In this document: in pieces, positions 6,374 to 12,148 of the stretch
How positions within the stretch are numbered: position 1 is the first letter of the stretch
Layout of the letters: every line of letters starts with the position of its first letter
NCBI GenBank assembly: GCA_001801105.1
Contig: MGWS01000020.1
Location: 1 to 12,148, forward strand
Reading direction: 5' to 3'
Source of the DNA: Gallionellales bacterium GWA2_60_18
Lineage (GTDB): Bacteria; Pseudomonadota; Gammaproteobacteria; Burkholderiales; Gallionellaceae
Length of the DNA: 12,148 nt
Position numbers and translations under genes: made by a program
Notes under the pieces: generated by a model
Told to the model about the DNA's origin: nothing
What the model saw: the letters and a program-made list of their open reading frames with translations, nothing else
Database searches by the model: none

Positions 6374-7668
6374 ACATCAGGAAATTTGTCGCCCCGACAG
6401 CACGTCAGGCATTGAAGGACATCCGCAACGAGCTGGGCGATGATGCGGTAATTCTGTCCAATCGCAATGTCGTTGAGGGTGTGGAAATCATCGCGCTGGC
6501 GAATGATGAACAGTTGTCGGGGATCAGGAATCAGGAATCAGGAGTGGGTCGGGTTCCAACCCGGCCGCTTCGACAAGCTCAGGACGGGCATGTCGGACTA
6601 AAGCCAGGCCTGCCGGCAACAGCCCCTCAGCCCTCAATCCTCGATTCGGAATCCTCGATTCTCGTCGAGATGAAATCAATGCATAGCATGTTGCGTCAGC
6701 AGCTTGCCGCGCTGTCGTGGAGCGATGTGCAACAGCGCGACCCGCAGCGTGCCGCGCTGTTGTGCAGAATACTGAATTCCGGTTTCAGTGCATCGCTGGC
6801 GCGTCAGTTGTTGGACAAGATGCCCGCCGGAAACGCGCATGGAGAATCATGGGTCAAGCGGGTGCTGAAACGCAATCTGCAGGTGGCGGGTGCGGCAGAT
6901 GACATTGTTGTCAAAGGTGGTGTGTATGCGCTGATCGGGCCGACCGGTGTGGGCAAAACAACTACCACGGCCAAGCTGGCGGCGCGTGCTGTGGTGCGTT
7001 ACGGCGCTGACAAGGTGGCATTGTTGACCACAGACAGTTACCGGATCGGCGCTTACGAACAACTCAAGATTTACGGCAAAATTCTTGGCGTAGCCGTTCA
7101 TGCGGTGAAGGATACAGACGATTTGCGCTTGACGCTCTCCGCATTGCGCCATAAACACCTGGTGTTTGTTGACACGGTTGGGATGGGGCAACGCGACGAG
7201 CGTGTGGGCGACCAGAAAGAGATGTTTGATGCGACCGGAGTGGAGCGTTTGCTGTTATTGAATGCCACCAGTGGCGGCGATACGCTGGAAGATGCGGTGC
7301 GGATGTATCACAGCAAAAATGTTATCGGATGTGTTGTCACCAAGCTGGATGAAGCGGCTAATCTCGGTGCGGTGCTGGACGTGGCAGTGCGCCATCGTCT
7401 GGTGCTGCACTACATGGCTAATGGTCAGCGCGTGCCGGAAGACTTGCACTCGATTAATCCGGATTATCTGTTGCACCGCGCACTCAAACCAGCGGAAGAA
7501 AAGACGCCGTTCACTTTGAATGAACTGGAGCTCCCAGCGTTAATGGCTGCGGAAGGATCGCCGCCGGGAGGCAACGGGGTTTCAAGACCACCCGGAAGCC
7601 AGGTGTCTGGCGGTGTACTCCTTGCGGGCGCAGGTACACCAGGCAGGGAGGTGTCCTATGCGCTCTGA
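6370..7668 (+). CDS. flhF: Flagellar SRP-type GTPase FlhF, with in-frame repeat insert and extended tail
   Basis: 432 residues. FlhF directs where flagella are built and, with FlhG, how many. The N-terminus (MNIRKFVAPTARQALKDIRNELGDDAVIL) is typical of the B domain. The GTPase motifs are intact: P-loop GPTGVGKTTTT at 190-200, TTDSYRIGAYEQL after it, DTVGMGQRDERV at 268, and TKLDEAANLGAVLDVAV from 324. These match the SRP GTPases Ffh and FtsY. Two parts look foreign. Residues 50-99 (bases 6517-6666) are encoded by a mosaic of short repeats in the linker between the B domain and the helical N region. The last 35 or so residues (GSPPGGNG onward) form a Gly/Pro-rich tail encoded by hairpin-forming DNA that runs into the flhG ribosome site. 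Both changes keep the frame and lie outside the GTPase core, so activity is probably retained. The start overlaps the flhA stop. Confidence 0.96.
   Translation: MNIRKFVAPTARQALKDIRNELGDDAVILSNRNVVEGVEIIALANDEQLSGIRNQESGVGRVPTRPLRQAQDGHVGLKPGLPATAPQPSILDSESSILVEMKSMHSMLRQQLAALSWSDVQQRDPQRAALLCRILNSGFSASLARQLLDKMPAGNAHGESWVKRVLKRNLQVAGAADDIVVKGGVYALIGPTGVGKTTTTAKLAARAVVRYGADKVALLTTDSYRIGAYEQLKIYGKILGVAVHAVKDTDDLRLTLSALRHKHLVFVDTVGMGQRDERVGDQKEMFDATGVERLLLLNATSGGDTLEDAVRMYHSKNVIGCVVTKLDEAANLGAVLDVAVRHRLVLHYMANGQRVPEDLHSINPDYLLHRALKPAEEKTPFTLNELELPALMAAEGSPPGGNGVSRPPGSQVSGGVLLAGAGTPGREVSYAL
6522..6666. repeat. Mosaic short-repeat insert inside flhF
   Basis: Left edge: heptamers GATCAGG (6522-6528), AATCAGG (6529-6535) and AATCAGG (6536-6542). 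Centre: the palindrome CGGGTT-CC-AACCCG (6550-6563), then TTCGACAAGCTCAGGACGGG (6570-6588), a string resembling short repeats I recall scattered in many proteobacterial genomes, then TGTCGGACTAAAGCC (6591-6605). Right edge: heptamers of the opposite sense, CCTCAGC, CCTCAAT, CCTCGAT, TCGGAAT, CCTCGAT (6625-6659). The whole stretch stays open in the flhF frame and encodes a low-conservation linker. That the block is an insertion is inferred from its repeat make-up and from FlhF relatives having an unrelated linker here. Confidence 0.75.
7598..7640 (+). promoter_or_regulatory. Two adjacent hairpins at the end of flhF, ahead of the flhG ribosome site
   Basis: GCCAG-GTGT-CTGGC (7598-7611) is a perfect 5-base-pair stem with a four-base loop. 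Directly after it, GGTGTAC (7612-7618) and GTACACC (7634-7640) form a 7-base-pair stem with a 15-base loop. The flhG Shine-Dalgarno (GGGAGG, 7646-7651) and ATG (7658) follow within 20 bases. The structures could tune flhG translation, but that role is inference. Confidence 0.45.
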
Positions 7669-8560
7669 CATCGGAATGGATCAAGCCGAAGGGTTGCGCC
7701 GCTTGCTGGTGCGCAATCAAACGCAAGTAATTACCGTGGTGGCAGCTAAACCCGGCGTGGGACGTACCAGTGCGACCATCAATCTTGCTGCGGCATTGGC
7801 ATATTCCGGCAAAGATGTGCTGGTGCTGGATGAAAATCATGCGCCGAATAATTTGCTGGATCGCCTCAAGTTGTATGCAAAACATGATTTGCTGGATGTG
7901 GCGCAAGGAAAATGCGCGCCGCGCGAGGCCGTGCTGGCCGCCAAGGGATTTTCTGTATTGCACACTGCGCGTGCGATGCACGAGTTTTCGAGGCTGGATC
8001 AGATCGAGCAGCAACGCCTGGAGGATACGCTGATCGAAGCGAGCTGCGGCGTGGATGTGATGCTGGTCGATGCGGCGATGTTGGTCGGACAGGCTGCTGT
8101 TTCATCAAGTTTGGCAAGCGGAGCAGCGTTGTTGTTAGTGGTGGATGCTACCACCAGTGGCATTACAGAAAGCTATGCATTGATTAAACGGTTGGCATTG
8201 GAAAATGCGCGTTTGCATTTCGGGATTGTGGTGAATAAAGTGACCGATGAGCAGGCGTCGGTGACGGTATTTGAGAATATGGCAAGAGTGGCACGGCATA
8301 ACCTTGCTGCGCGGCTGGAATATTTGGGTTATATCCCCAACGATGACAGGTTGAAACGTGCTACATATCTGGGTAGGTCGGTGATTGAAGCCTTCCCGAC
8401 CGCTGTTTCGGCAAGATTTTACGCAGAGTTGGCACAGAAATTGTTGCGTCTGTCCATGCGGCAGGATGAGGTGAAAGGCGGGGTTTCAAGCATCATGCAA
8501 GATTTAATCAAACAATTGGCACACCAGCACAGCAGAGAAATGGTGCACGTTGTAAACTAG
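7658..8560 (+). CDS. flhG: Flagellar number regulator FlhG (FleN), MinD-like, with divergent P-loop
   Basis: 300 residues from ATG 7658, chosen because GGGAGG (7646-7651) sits six bases upstream. An upstream in-frame ATG at 7613 lies in a hairpin without a ribosome site, and ATG 7676 is a further option. The N-terminal MDQAEGLRRLL (residues 7-17) is the DQA-type motif by which FlhG stimulates FlhF GTPase. The MinD/ParA fold follows, with TVVAAKPGVGRTSATINLAAAL (from residue 26), VLVLDENHAP (54-63), VDVMLVDAA (132-140) and LLVVDATTSGITESYALIKRL. The deviant Walker A is normally KGGxGKT; here it reads KPGVGRT (31-37), with proline for glycine and arginine for the catalytic lysine. LLLDAD is replaced by VLVLDEN. 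Betaproteobacterial FlhG may commonly vary here; ATPase activity is uncertain. It overlaps flhF by 11 bases and ends 5 bases before fliA. Confidence 0.93.
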   Translation: MRSDIGMDQAEGLRRLLVRNQTQVITVVAAKPGVGRTSATINLAAALAYSGKDVLVLDENHAPNNLLDRLKLYAKHDLLDVAQGKCAPREAVLAAKGFSVLHTARAMHEFSRLDQIEQQRLEDTLIEASCGVDVMLVDAAMLVGQAAVSSSLASGAALLLVVDATTSGITESYALIKRLALENARLHFGIVVNKVTDEQASVTVFENMARVARHNLAARLEYLGYIPNDDRLKRATYLGRSVIEAFPTAVSARFYAELAQKLLRLSMRQDEVKGGVSSIMQDLIKQLAHQHSREMVHVVN

Positions 8561-8565
8561 CGCGC

Positions 8566-9276
8566 ATGTACACGGCTACAGGATTAAGCGACAAAGAACA
8601 GTGCCTGCGGGAATATGCCCAGTTGGTGAAGCGGCTCGCACATCAGATGATGTCCAGGCTGCCCTCTAGCGTGCAGATCGACGATATCATTCAGGCTGGC
8701 ATGATGGGTTTGCTTGATGCGGCAAGCCGCTATGACGAGTTTCACGGCGCGCAGTTTGAAACCTACGCAACGCAACGCATACGCGGCGCGATGCTGGATG
8801 AGTTGCGCGAGGCTGACTGGCTGCCGCGCAGTCTGCGCCGCGATATGCGAAGCATCGAAGCGGCCATCAATCGTTTGCAACAGCGCCTGGGCCGGTCGCC
8901 GAACGAGACCGAGATTGCCGAAGAACTGAAGATTCCCCTCGCCGAGTACCAGCAAATGCTGCAGAAGTCGCGCGGTGCGCAGTTGGTGTATTACGAGGAT
9001 TTTCATGGTGAAGATACCGACGACTTTTTTGAGAGGTTCGAGTTCGGCAACGATGCCGACCCGATGGATTTGCTGGAGGATGAGCGTTTCAAGGCCGAAT
9101 TGGTGCATGCGATTGAAAGTCTGCCGGAACGCGAGCGCATGCTGATGGGCATGCTCTATGAGCAGGAAATGAATTTGCGCGAAATCGGCGAGGTGCTGGG
9201 CGTGAGCGAGTCGCGCGTCTCCCAGCTACATAGCCAAGCCGTGGCAAGGCTACGCAGTTGGATGAAGGGTTATTGA
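8566..9276 (+). CDS. fliA: Flagellar RNA polymerase sigma factor FliA (sigma-28)
   Basis: 236 residues, matching the usual 235-240. Region 2 (about residues 15-85) shows LVKRLAHQMMSRLPSSVQIDD followed by GLLDAASRYD and FETYATQRIRGAMLDELR, with the DWLPRSLRR block into region 3. Region 4 (about 180-235) has LPERERMLMGMLYEQEMNLREI and the helix-turn-helix GVSESRVSQLHSQAVARLR. It directs RNA polymerase to late flagellar and chemotaxis promoters (TAAAGTTT-N11-GCCGATAA type), and a match to that pattern is present upstream of flgM in this window. FlgM, also encoded here, inhibits it. ATG 8566 has no clear Shine-Dalgarno and lies 5 bases after the flhG stop, so it probably depends on coupled translation. 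The stop TGA shares its A with the motC ATG. Confidence 0.97.
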   Translation: MYTATGLSDKEQCLREYAQLVKRLAHQMMSRLPSSVQIDDIIQAGMMGLLDAASRYDEFHGAQFETYATQRIRGAMLDELREADWLPRSLRRDMRSIEAAINRLQQRLGRSPNETEIAEELKIPLAEYQQMLQKSRGAQLVYYEDFHGEDTDDFFERFEFGNDADPMDLLEDERFKAELVHAIESLPERERMLMGMLYEQEMNLREIGEVLGVSESRVSQLHSQAVARLRSWMKGY

Positions 9277-10016
9277 TGGACAAACTCACGCTATTGGGTT
9301 TGGTGACCGGGCTGACCGGTATCGTGACCGGACAGATGCTGGATGGCGGCGGTATTTCCATTCTGTTTCAGGGCGCGGCTTTCCTGATTGTATTGGGCGG
9401 CACACTCGGTGCGGTAATGGTGCAAAGCCGGACCAAGGTGTTTGTCACGGCAATCAGGATGGGAAGTTGGGCGTTTATCCCCCCGAGATTGAACAGTCCG
9501 GGGTTGGTCAGACAATTGATAGATTGGAGTACACTGGCTCGCAAAGAAGGTATCCTGGCATTGGAATCGCGCGCTGCCGCTATTACCGATCCTTTTTTGA
9601 AAAAAGGGCTGCTATTGCTGGTAGATGGCAACAGCGCCGAAAAAATCCGCGAAGTGCTGGATGTGGACACTCATTCATGGGAACAGCTGCGCTGGCAGTC
9701 GGCGCGCGTATGGGAAGCGGCTGCCGGATATTCTCCCACTATCGGTATCATAGGCGCAGTATTGGGCCTGATGCACGTCATGCAAAATCTCAGCGACCCA
9801 AGCAAATTGGGTGGCGGTATCGCCGTGGCATTTGTGGCGACGATTTACGGCGTGGCCTTTGCTAACCTCCTGTTTCTGCCGATTGCGAACAAGCTCAAGT
9901 CGATTATCATGCAGCAGACCCACCTCCGTGAAATGGTCGTGGACGGATTGGCAGGCATTGCCAACGGGGATAATCCGAGACTGGTCGAGATTAAATTGCA
10001 GAGTTACATCGATTAG
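9276..10016 (+). CDS. motC: Flagellar stator subunit MotC (MotA/PomA family)
   Basis: 246 residues with about four membrane segments: two near the N-terminus (about 5-23 and 30-52) and two near 150-170 and 180-205. The conserved third-segment block YSPTIGIIGAVLGLMHVMQNL and following GGGIAVAFVATIYGVAFANLLFLPIANKL are typical of the MotA/PomA/MotC family. Charged residues in the long cytoplasmic loop between segments 2 and 3 touch the rotor protein FliG. Five such subunits surround two MotB-type subunits and use ion flow to turn the motor. ATG 9276 overlaps the fliA stop (TGATG) and has AAGGG about six bases upstream. A TTG at 9258 would add six residues but lacks support. The name MotC rather than MotA follows the Pseudomonas-like position after fliA beside motD; the usual intervening che genes are missing. 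Confidence 0.9.
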   Translation: MDKLTLLGLVTGLTGIVTGQMLDGGGISILFQGAAFLIVLGGTLGAVMVQSRTKVFVTAIRMGSWAFIPPRLNSPGLVRQLIDWSTLARKEGILALESRAAAITDPFLKKGLLLLVDGNSAEKIREVLDVDTHSWEQLRWQSARVWEAAAGYSPTIGIIGAVLGLMHVMQNLSDPSKLGGGIAVAFVATIYGVAFANLLFLPIANKLKSIIMQQTHLREMVVDGLAGIANGDNPRLVEIKLQSYID

Positions 10017-10034
10017 GACTTGTCGGGGGTAATA

Positions 10035-10802
10035 ATGGCACGCCGAAAGAAACGGGTCGAGCATGACAATCACGACCGCTGGCTGATTTCCTATGCCGAC
10101 TTTGTCACGTTGCTGTTTGCCTTTTTCGTGGTGATGTACTCCATTTCATCGGTGAACGAGGGGAAGTACAAGACCTTCAGCGATTCGTTGAGCATAGCTT
10201 TTACCAATAAGCCGAGTTCTGTCCCTATCAACATTGCGCCCAATGAACAGGAAGTCTTGCTTAAGGCGCTGGTGGACAGACGCACGGCGCGACTGGGCGA
10301 ACAACAGCGCAAGATACAGGATCGGATGAGAAATCTGGCCAATGGGTTGAGCCAGGTTATGTCCCCGCTGATTAACCAGCGTATGGTTAGCATCAATCAG
10401 ACCAGGCGCGGGGTGGTGCTCGATATCAGTGAGAGCTCATTATTCAAAACGGGTGAGGCGGTATTGCAACCAGGCGTGCTGGATGTGTTGCGCCAGGTGT
10501 CCGCGGTATTGAGCAAGGAAGAGCTGCCAATCGAAGTGGAAGGGCATACCGACGATATCCCTATTGCAACGGTGCAGTTTCCTTCCAACTGGGAGTTGTC
10601 CTCGGCACGCGCCAGCAGCGTGGTCAGAATGCTGATCGATAACGGGGTGCCTGCAAGAAGTCTGGCCGCAGTTGGCTTGGCTTCGAACCAGCCACTGGTG
10701 CCGAATGACAGCCAGGAGAATCGTGCCAGAAACCGGCGTGTAACCATCATAATCGTATCGCCCGACATGGAGCGGGTGACCGCGCCGGGAAATGCTACTT
10801 GA
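10035..10802 (+). CDS. motD: Flagellar stator subunit MotD (MotB/OmpA family)
   Basis: 255 residues from ATG 10035, preceded by a G-run (10024-10028) as a weak ribosome site; the TTG at 10020 is less likely because relatives start MARRKK. One membrane helix (about 17-38) contains WLISYADFVTLLFAFFVVMY, with Asp22 as the expected ion-carrying residue. A plug/linker region follows, then an OmpA-like peptidoglycan-binding domain (about 120-245) with VEGHTDDIPI, NWELSSARASSVVRMLIDNG and NRARNRRVTIIIV. It anchors the stator to the cell wall. It starts 18 bases after the motC stop. The coupling ion is not certain: the sequence does not itself decide proton versus sodium. Its stop codon is only two bases from the stop of the convergent flgN. 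Confidence 0.93.
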   Translation: MARRKKRVEHDNHDRWLISYADFVTLLFAFFVVMYSISSVNEGKYKTFSDSLSIAFTNKPSSVPINIAPNEQEVLLKALVDRRTARLGEQQRKIQDRMRNLANGLSQVMSPLINQRMVSINQTRRGVVLDISESSLFKTGEAVLQPGVLDVLRQVSAVLSKEELPIEVEGHTDDIPIATVQFPSNWELSSARASSVVRMLIDNGVPARSLAAVGLASNQPLVPNDSQENRARNRRVTIIIVSPDMERVTAPGNAT

Positions 10803-10804
10803 GG

Positions 10805-11281
10805 TTAGCCGCTACCAAGCGATCTGCCGCTACCCGGCGAAAAGCTGGGCTGCCCGTCTGGGCCGTAAAGATTGGCCTTTTTCACTGCGTTGCTTAAAAC
10901 TGCCAGCGATTGCTGATTATGGCGCAGTTTTATCTGAATCAGTTCACCATTGATGCGGTTAAGTTGTTGAGCGCGTTCTGCCAAAGCGAGAACCTCATGC
11001 CAAACAGCCAAACCTTGCGGACTGTGCGTTGCCAGCCATGTCTGAATTGCATCTGCGGAGAGCTTTGGGAGGTTTTCCTGCAGCAGGTTGCGACGTGCTT
11101 CGGCGAGCTCGTTAAGGCTGAGCGCGTCAGTTGTTTTTTTTCCGGATAATTCAAGCAACTGGTCGGCGCGGTTCTCTACCAGCATTCCCTGTTCGCGTTC
11201 CAGCAAATCCACGAAACTTAACAATGCCGCGCGCTCGGCGGTCAAGGCGCCAAGCAGTTGTGGGCCGGAAGATTGTTTCAA
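10805..11281 (-). CDS. flgN: Flagellar export chaperone FlgN
   Basis: 158 residues from a TTG at 11281. It is the best-supported start, with AAGG nine bases upstream; an alternative TTG at 11302 adds seven residues but overlaps flgM and has no ribosome site. There is no early ATG. The protein is mostly helical, with the family pattern LLGALTAERAALLSFVDLLE near the N-terminus, LNELAEARRNLLQENL mid-way, and NRINGELIQIKLRHNQQSL followed by LYGPDGQ near the C-terminus. FlgN binds the hook-associated proteins FlgK and FlgL and delivers them to FlhA. The C-terminal tail is Gly/Ser-rich (SPGSGRSLGSG). An eight-A run on the coding strand (11134-11141) encodes GKKT and is a possible slippage site. It is the last gene of the flgA-flgM-flgN group, converging on motD. 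Confidence 0.9.
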   Translation of the reverse strand: MKQSSGPQLLGALTAERAALLSFVDLLEREQGMLVENRADQLLELSGKKTTDALSLNELAEARRNLLQENLPKLSADAIQTWLATHSPQGLAVWHEVLALAERAQQLNRINGELIQIKLRHNQQSLAVLSNAVKKANLYGPDGQPSFSPGSGRSLGSG

Positions 11282-11285
11282 GTAA

Positions 11286-11600
11286 TTAGGCCTTGCTGCC
11301 AATCAGGTCGCGCACCGTTTCGATCAGGCGATCGGCGACAATTTCCGAATTGACTTTGAAGCGGCCATCACTGATAGCCTGTTTGATTTCCGCAACTTTG
11401 CCTGCATCGGCAACCGGGGTGCCTGCCATGCTGCTTTCCATGCTGTGCAGCTGCGTTGCTGTGGAACCGAGCGAAACGCTGGTGCTGCCGGATTGTTGCG
11501 CTGCTAGCGGCGGGTTGGATTTGCCTTTGGGCGCAGCATGTGACCTTCCTTCCGCTATCGGGTTGGCTGGTAGAGGCTTGCTGGGTTTATCGATTTTCAC
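11286..11600 (-). CDS. flgM: Anti-sigma-28 factor FlgM
   Basis: 104 residues from GTG 11600, chosen because AAAGGA lies five bases upstream and the product begins VKIDKPSKP, like the usual MKID start. A longer open frame reaches 11720 but would run through the promoter below. The N-terminal half is low-complexity and probably unfolded, as in known FlgM, which is exported through the hook. The C-terminal half has VADAGKVAEIKQAISDGRFK and NSEIVADRLIETVRDLIGS, the helices that bind FliA. FlgM keeps FliA inactive until the hook is complete. The stop TAA is five bases before the flgN TTG, giving close coupling. Confidence 0.95.
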   Translation of the reverse strand: MKIDKPSKPLPANPIAEGRSHAAPKGKSNPPLAAQQSGSTSVSLGSTATQLHSMESSMAGTPVADAGKVAEIKQAISDGRFKVNSEIVADRLIETVRDLIGSKA

Positions 11601-11649
11601 GGTTATCCTTTCAATCTGGCGATGCTTAAATTTGCTGCCATTGATTCCA

Positions 11650-11676
11650 ATATCGGTAAAAACCCGGGAAACTTTA
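11650..11676 (-). promoter_or_regulatory. Sigma-28 (FliA) promoter of flgM-flgN
   Basis: Read on the - strand: TAAAGTTT (11676-11669), 11 bases, ACCGATAT (11657-11650). The consensus is TAAAGTTT-N11-GCCGATAA, so all eight upstream positions and six of eight downstream positions match with exact spacing. Initiation about seven bases on would give a leader of roughly 43 bases before the flgM GTG. It allows FliA to raise FlgM and FlgN late in assembly. The site is well placed in the 143-base flgA-flgM gap, which holds nothing else recognisable. Confidence 0.85.
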
Positions 11677-11743
11677 GGGAATCTGGTTATCTTTATAGCC
11701 CAAGCCGTTACACAACACAACCACGGGACACACCAAGGCCAAG

Positions 11744-12148
11744 CTATGGTTTGACTTCCACTACGCCGCTGGCTTTGGCAACGCCACTGATCACGCGCCC
11801 AGAGCTGGTGCGAATTTGTACAGTCTGTCCCTCACTCGCATTATTCAAGGCTACTCCTCCGCTACGTATGCTGAAACCACTGCCTTGCACGTCAAGTTGC
11901 ACGGCCTGCCCCTGCGTTACATTGTAAGGCAGACGCAGCATATCTTCACGCAATACCTGTCCGGCGGCGATGCCGTAGCGCAGCAGCTTTCCGAGTGCCT
12001 GTTTTGGGTCGGTAAGCCCGCCTGCCTGGGAAGTTTCCGTCGTTTGACCGGCGATGTCTCCCTTTTGCAGTATATGTCCCGATGGCAGTTGTCTCGTGCT
12101 GACCAATAAATTGAGGCTGATCCTGATTTGTACCGGAACGAAAATGCT
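11744..12148 (-). CDS. flgA: Flagellar basal body P-ring assembly protein FlgA, N-terminal part outside the window
   Basis: The frame stays open to the last base of the window, so 134 C-terminal residues are visible and the signal peptide and N-terminal domain lie beyond the right edge. The TTG at 12106 is internal. Visible sequence starts SIFVPVQIRISLN, then VSTRQLPSGHILQKGDI (SAF-type beta-clip domain), LRYGIAAGQVLREDML, and the C-terminal barrel GQAVQLDVQGSGFSIRSGG, ALNNASEGQTVQIRTSSGRVISG and VVEVKP, all typical of FlgA. FlgA is a periplasmic chaperone for FlgI during P-ring formation. flgA-flgM-flgN order is common, usually divergent from flgB and the rod genes, which may lie beyond the edge. 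Confidence 0.93.
   Translation of the reverse strand, partial: SIFVPVQIRISLNLLVSTRQLPSGHILQKGDIAGQTTETSQAGGLTDPKQALGKLLRYGIAAGQVLREDMLRLPYNVTQGQAVQLDVQGSGFSIRSGGVALNNASEGQTVQIRTSSGRVISGVAKASGVVEVKP

Noticed and set aside
6550..6563. Palindrome in flhF as evidence of an insertion sequence end
   Set aside because: There is no transposase and there are no target duplications; it fits short interspersed repeats better.
7613..7657. Longer FlhG starting at ATG 7613
   Set aside because: The start lies in a hairpin with no ribosome site; ATG 7658 has GGGAGG six bases upstream and leaves the expected short lead before DQAEGLRRLL.
10910..11149. + strand open frame inside flgN
   Set aside because: It is antisense to a recognisable FlgN, with no ribosome site or family resemblance.
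11601..11720. Longer FlgM starting near 11720
   Set aside because: The added residues are not FlgM-like and the frame would cross the sigma-28 promoter; GTG 11600 has a good ribosome site and the VKID start.

Overview
The window is a flagellar biogenesis and motility island from a motile Gram-negative bacterium. Gene content and order (flhB-flhA-flhF-flhG-fliA-motC-motD on the + strand, facing flgA-flgM-flgN on the - strand) and the protein styles point to a betaproteobacterium, possibly of the Nitrosomonadales/Gallionellaceae type. That placement is inference from memory of family style, not from a search. Base composition looks moderately GC-rich and fairly even.

Layout. 1-897: 3' end of a c-di-GMP phosphodiesterase (EAL) gene, cut by the left edge. 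803-2791: a methyl-accepting chemotaxis protein with a periplasmic NIT-type sensor domain, overlapping the EAL reading frame by 95 bases. 2792-3004: a 213-base gap with two perfect palindromes. 3005-10802: a tight + strand run of flhB, flhA, flhF, flhG, fliA, motC and motD. Apart from the flhB-flhA gap, neighbouring genes overlap by 1 to 11 bases or lie within 18 bases, as expected for one operon. 10805-12148: the - strand run flgA (cut by the right edge), flgM, flgN. It converges on motD with only 2 bases between the stop codons.

How the genes work together. FlhA and FlhB are the core of the flagellar type III export gate. FlhF (SRP-type GTPase) and FlhG (MinD-like ATPase) set flagellar position and number. 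FliA (sigma-28) drives late flagellar genes. MotC/MotD form a stator. FlgM holds FliA inactive until the hook is complete, FlgN chaperones hook-associated proteins, and FlgA assists P-ring assembly. A near-consensus sigma-28 promoter sits just upstream of flgM, so FliA probably drives its own anti-sigma factor. The EAL and NIT-MCP genes add second-messenger and chemosensory input. No cheA/cheY/cheZ/cheB genes appear in the window.

I see no new defence, mobile or biosynthetic system. The least ordinary material is (a) two places with arrays of degenerate 7-base repeats in inverted arrangement, one between flhB and flhA (swallowing the flhB stop codon) and one inserted in frame inside flhF; (b) an extra stretch of about 12 residues in FlhB just after its autocleavage site; (c) a FlhG whose P-loop lacks the usual catalytic lysine; and (d) a hairpin-rich extension at the FlhF C-terminus beside the flhG start. 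No tRNA, rRNA, CRISPR, insertion sequence or clear intrinsic terminator was seen, and no gene-free stretch exceeds 300 bases.
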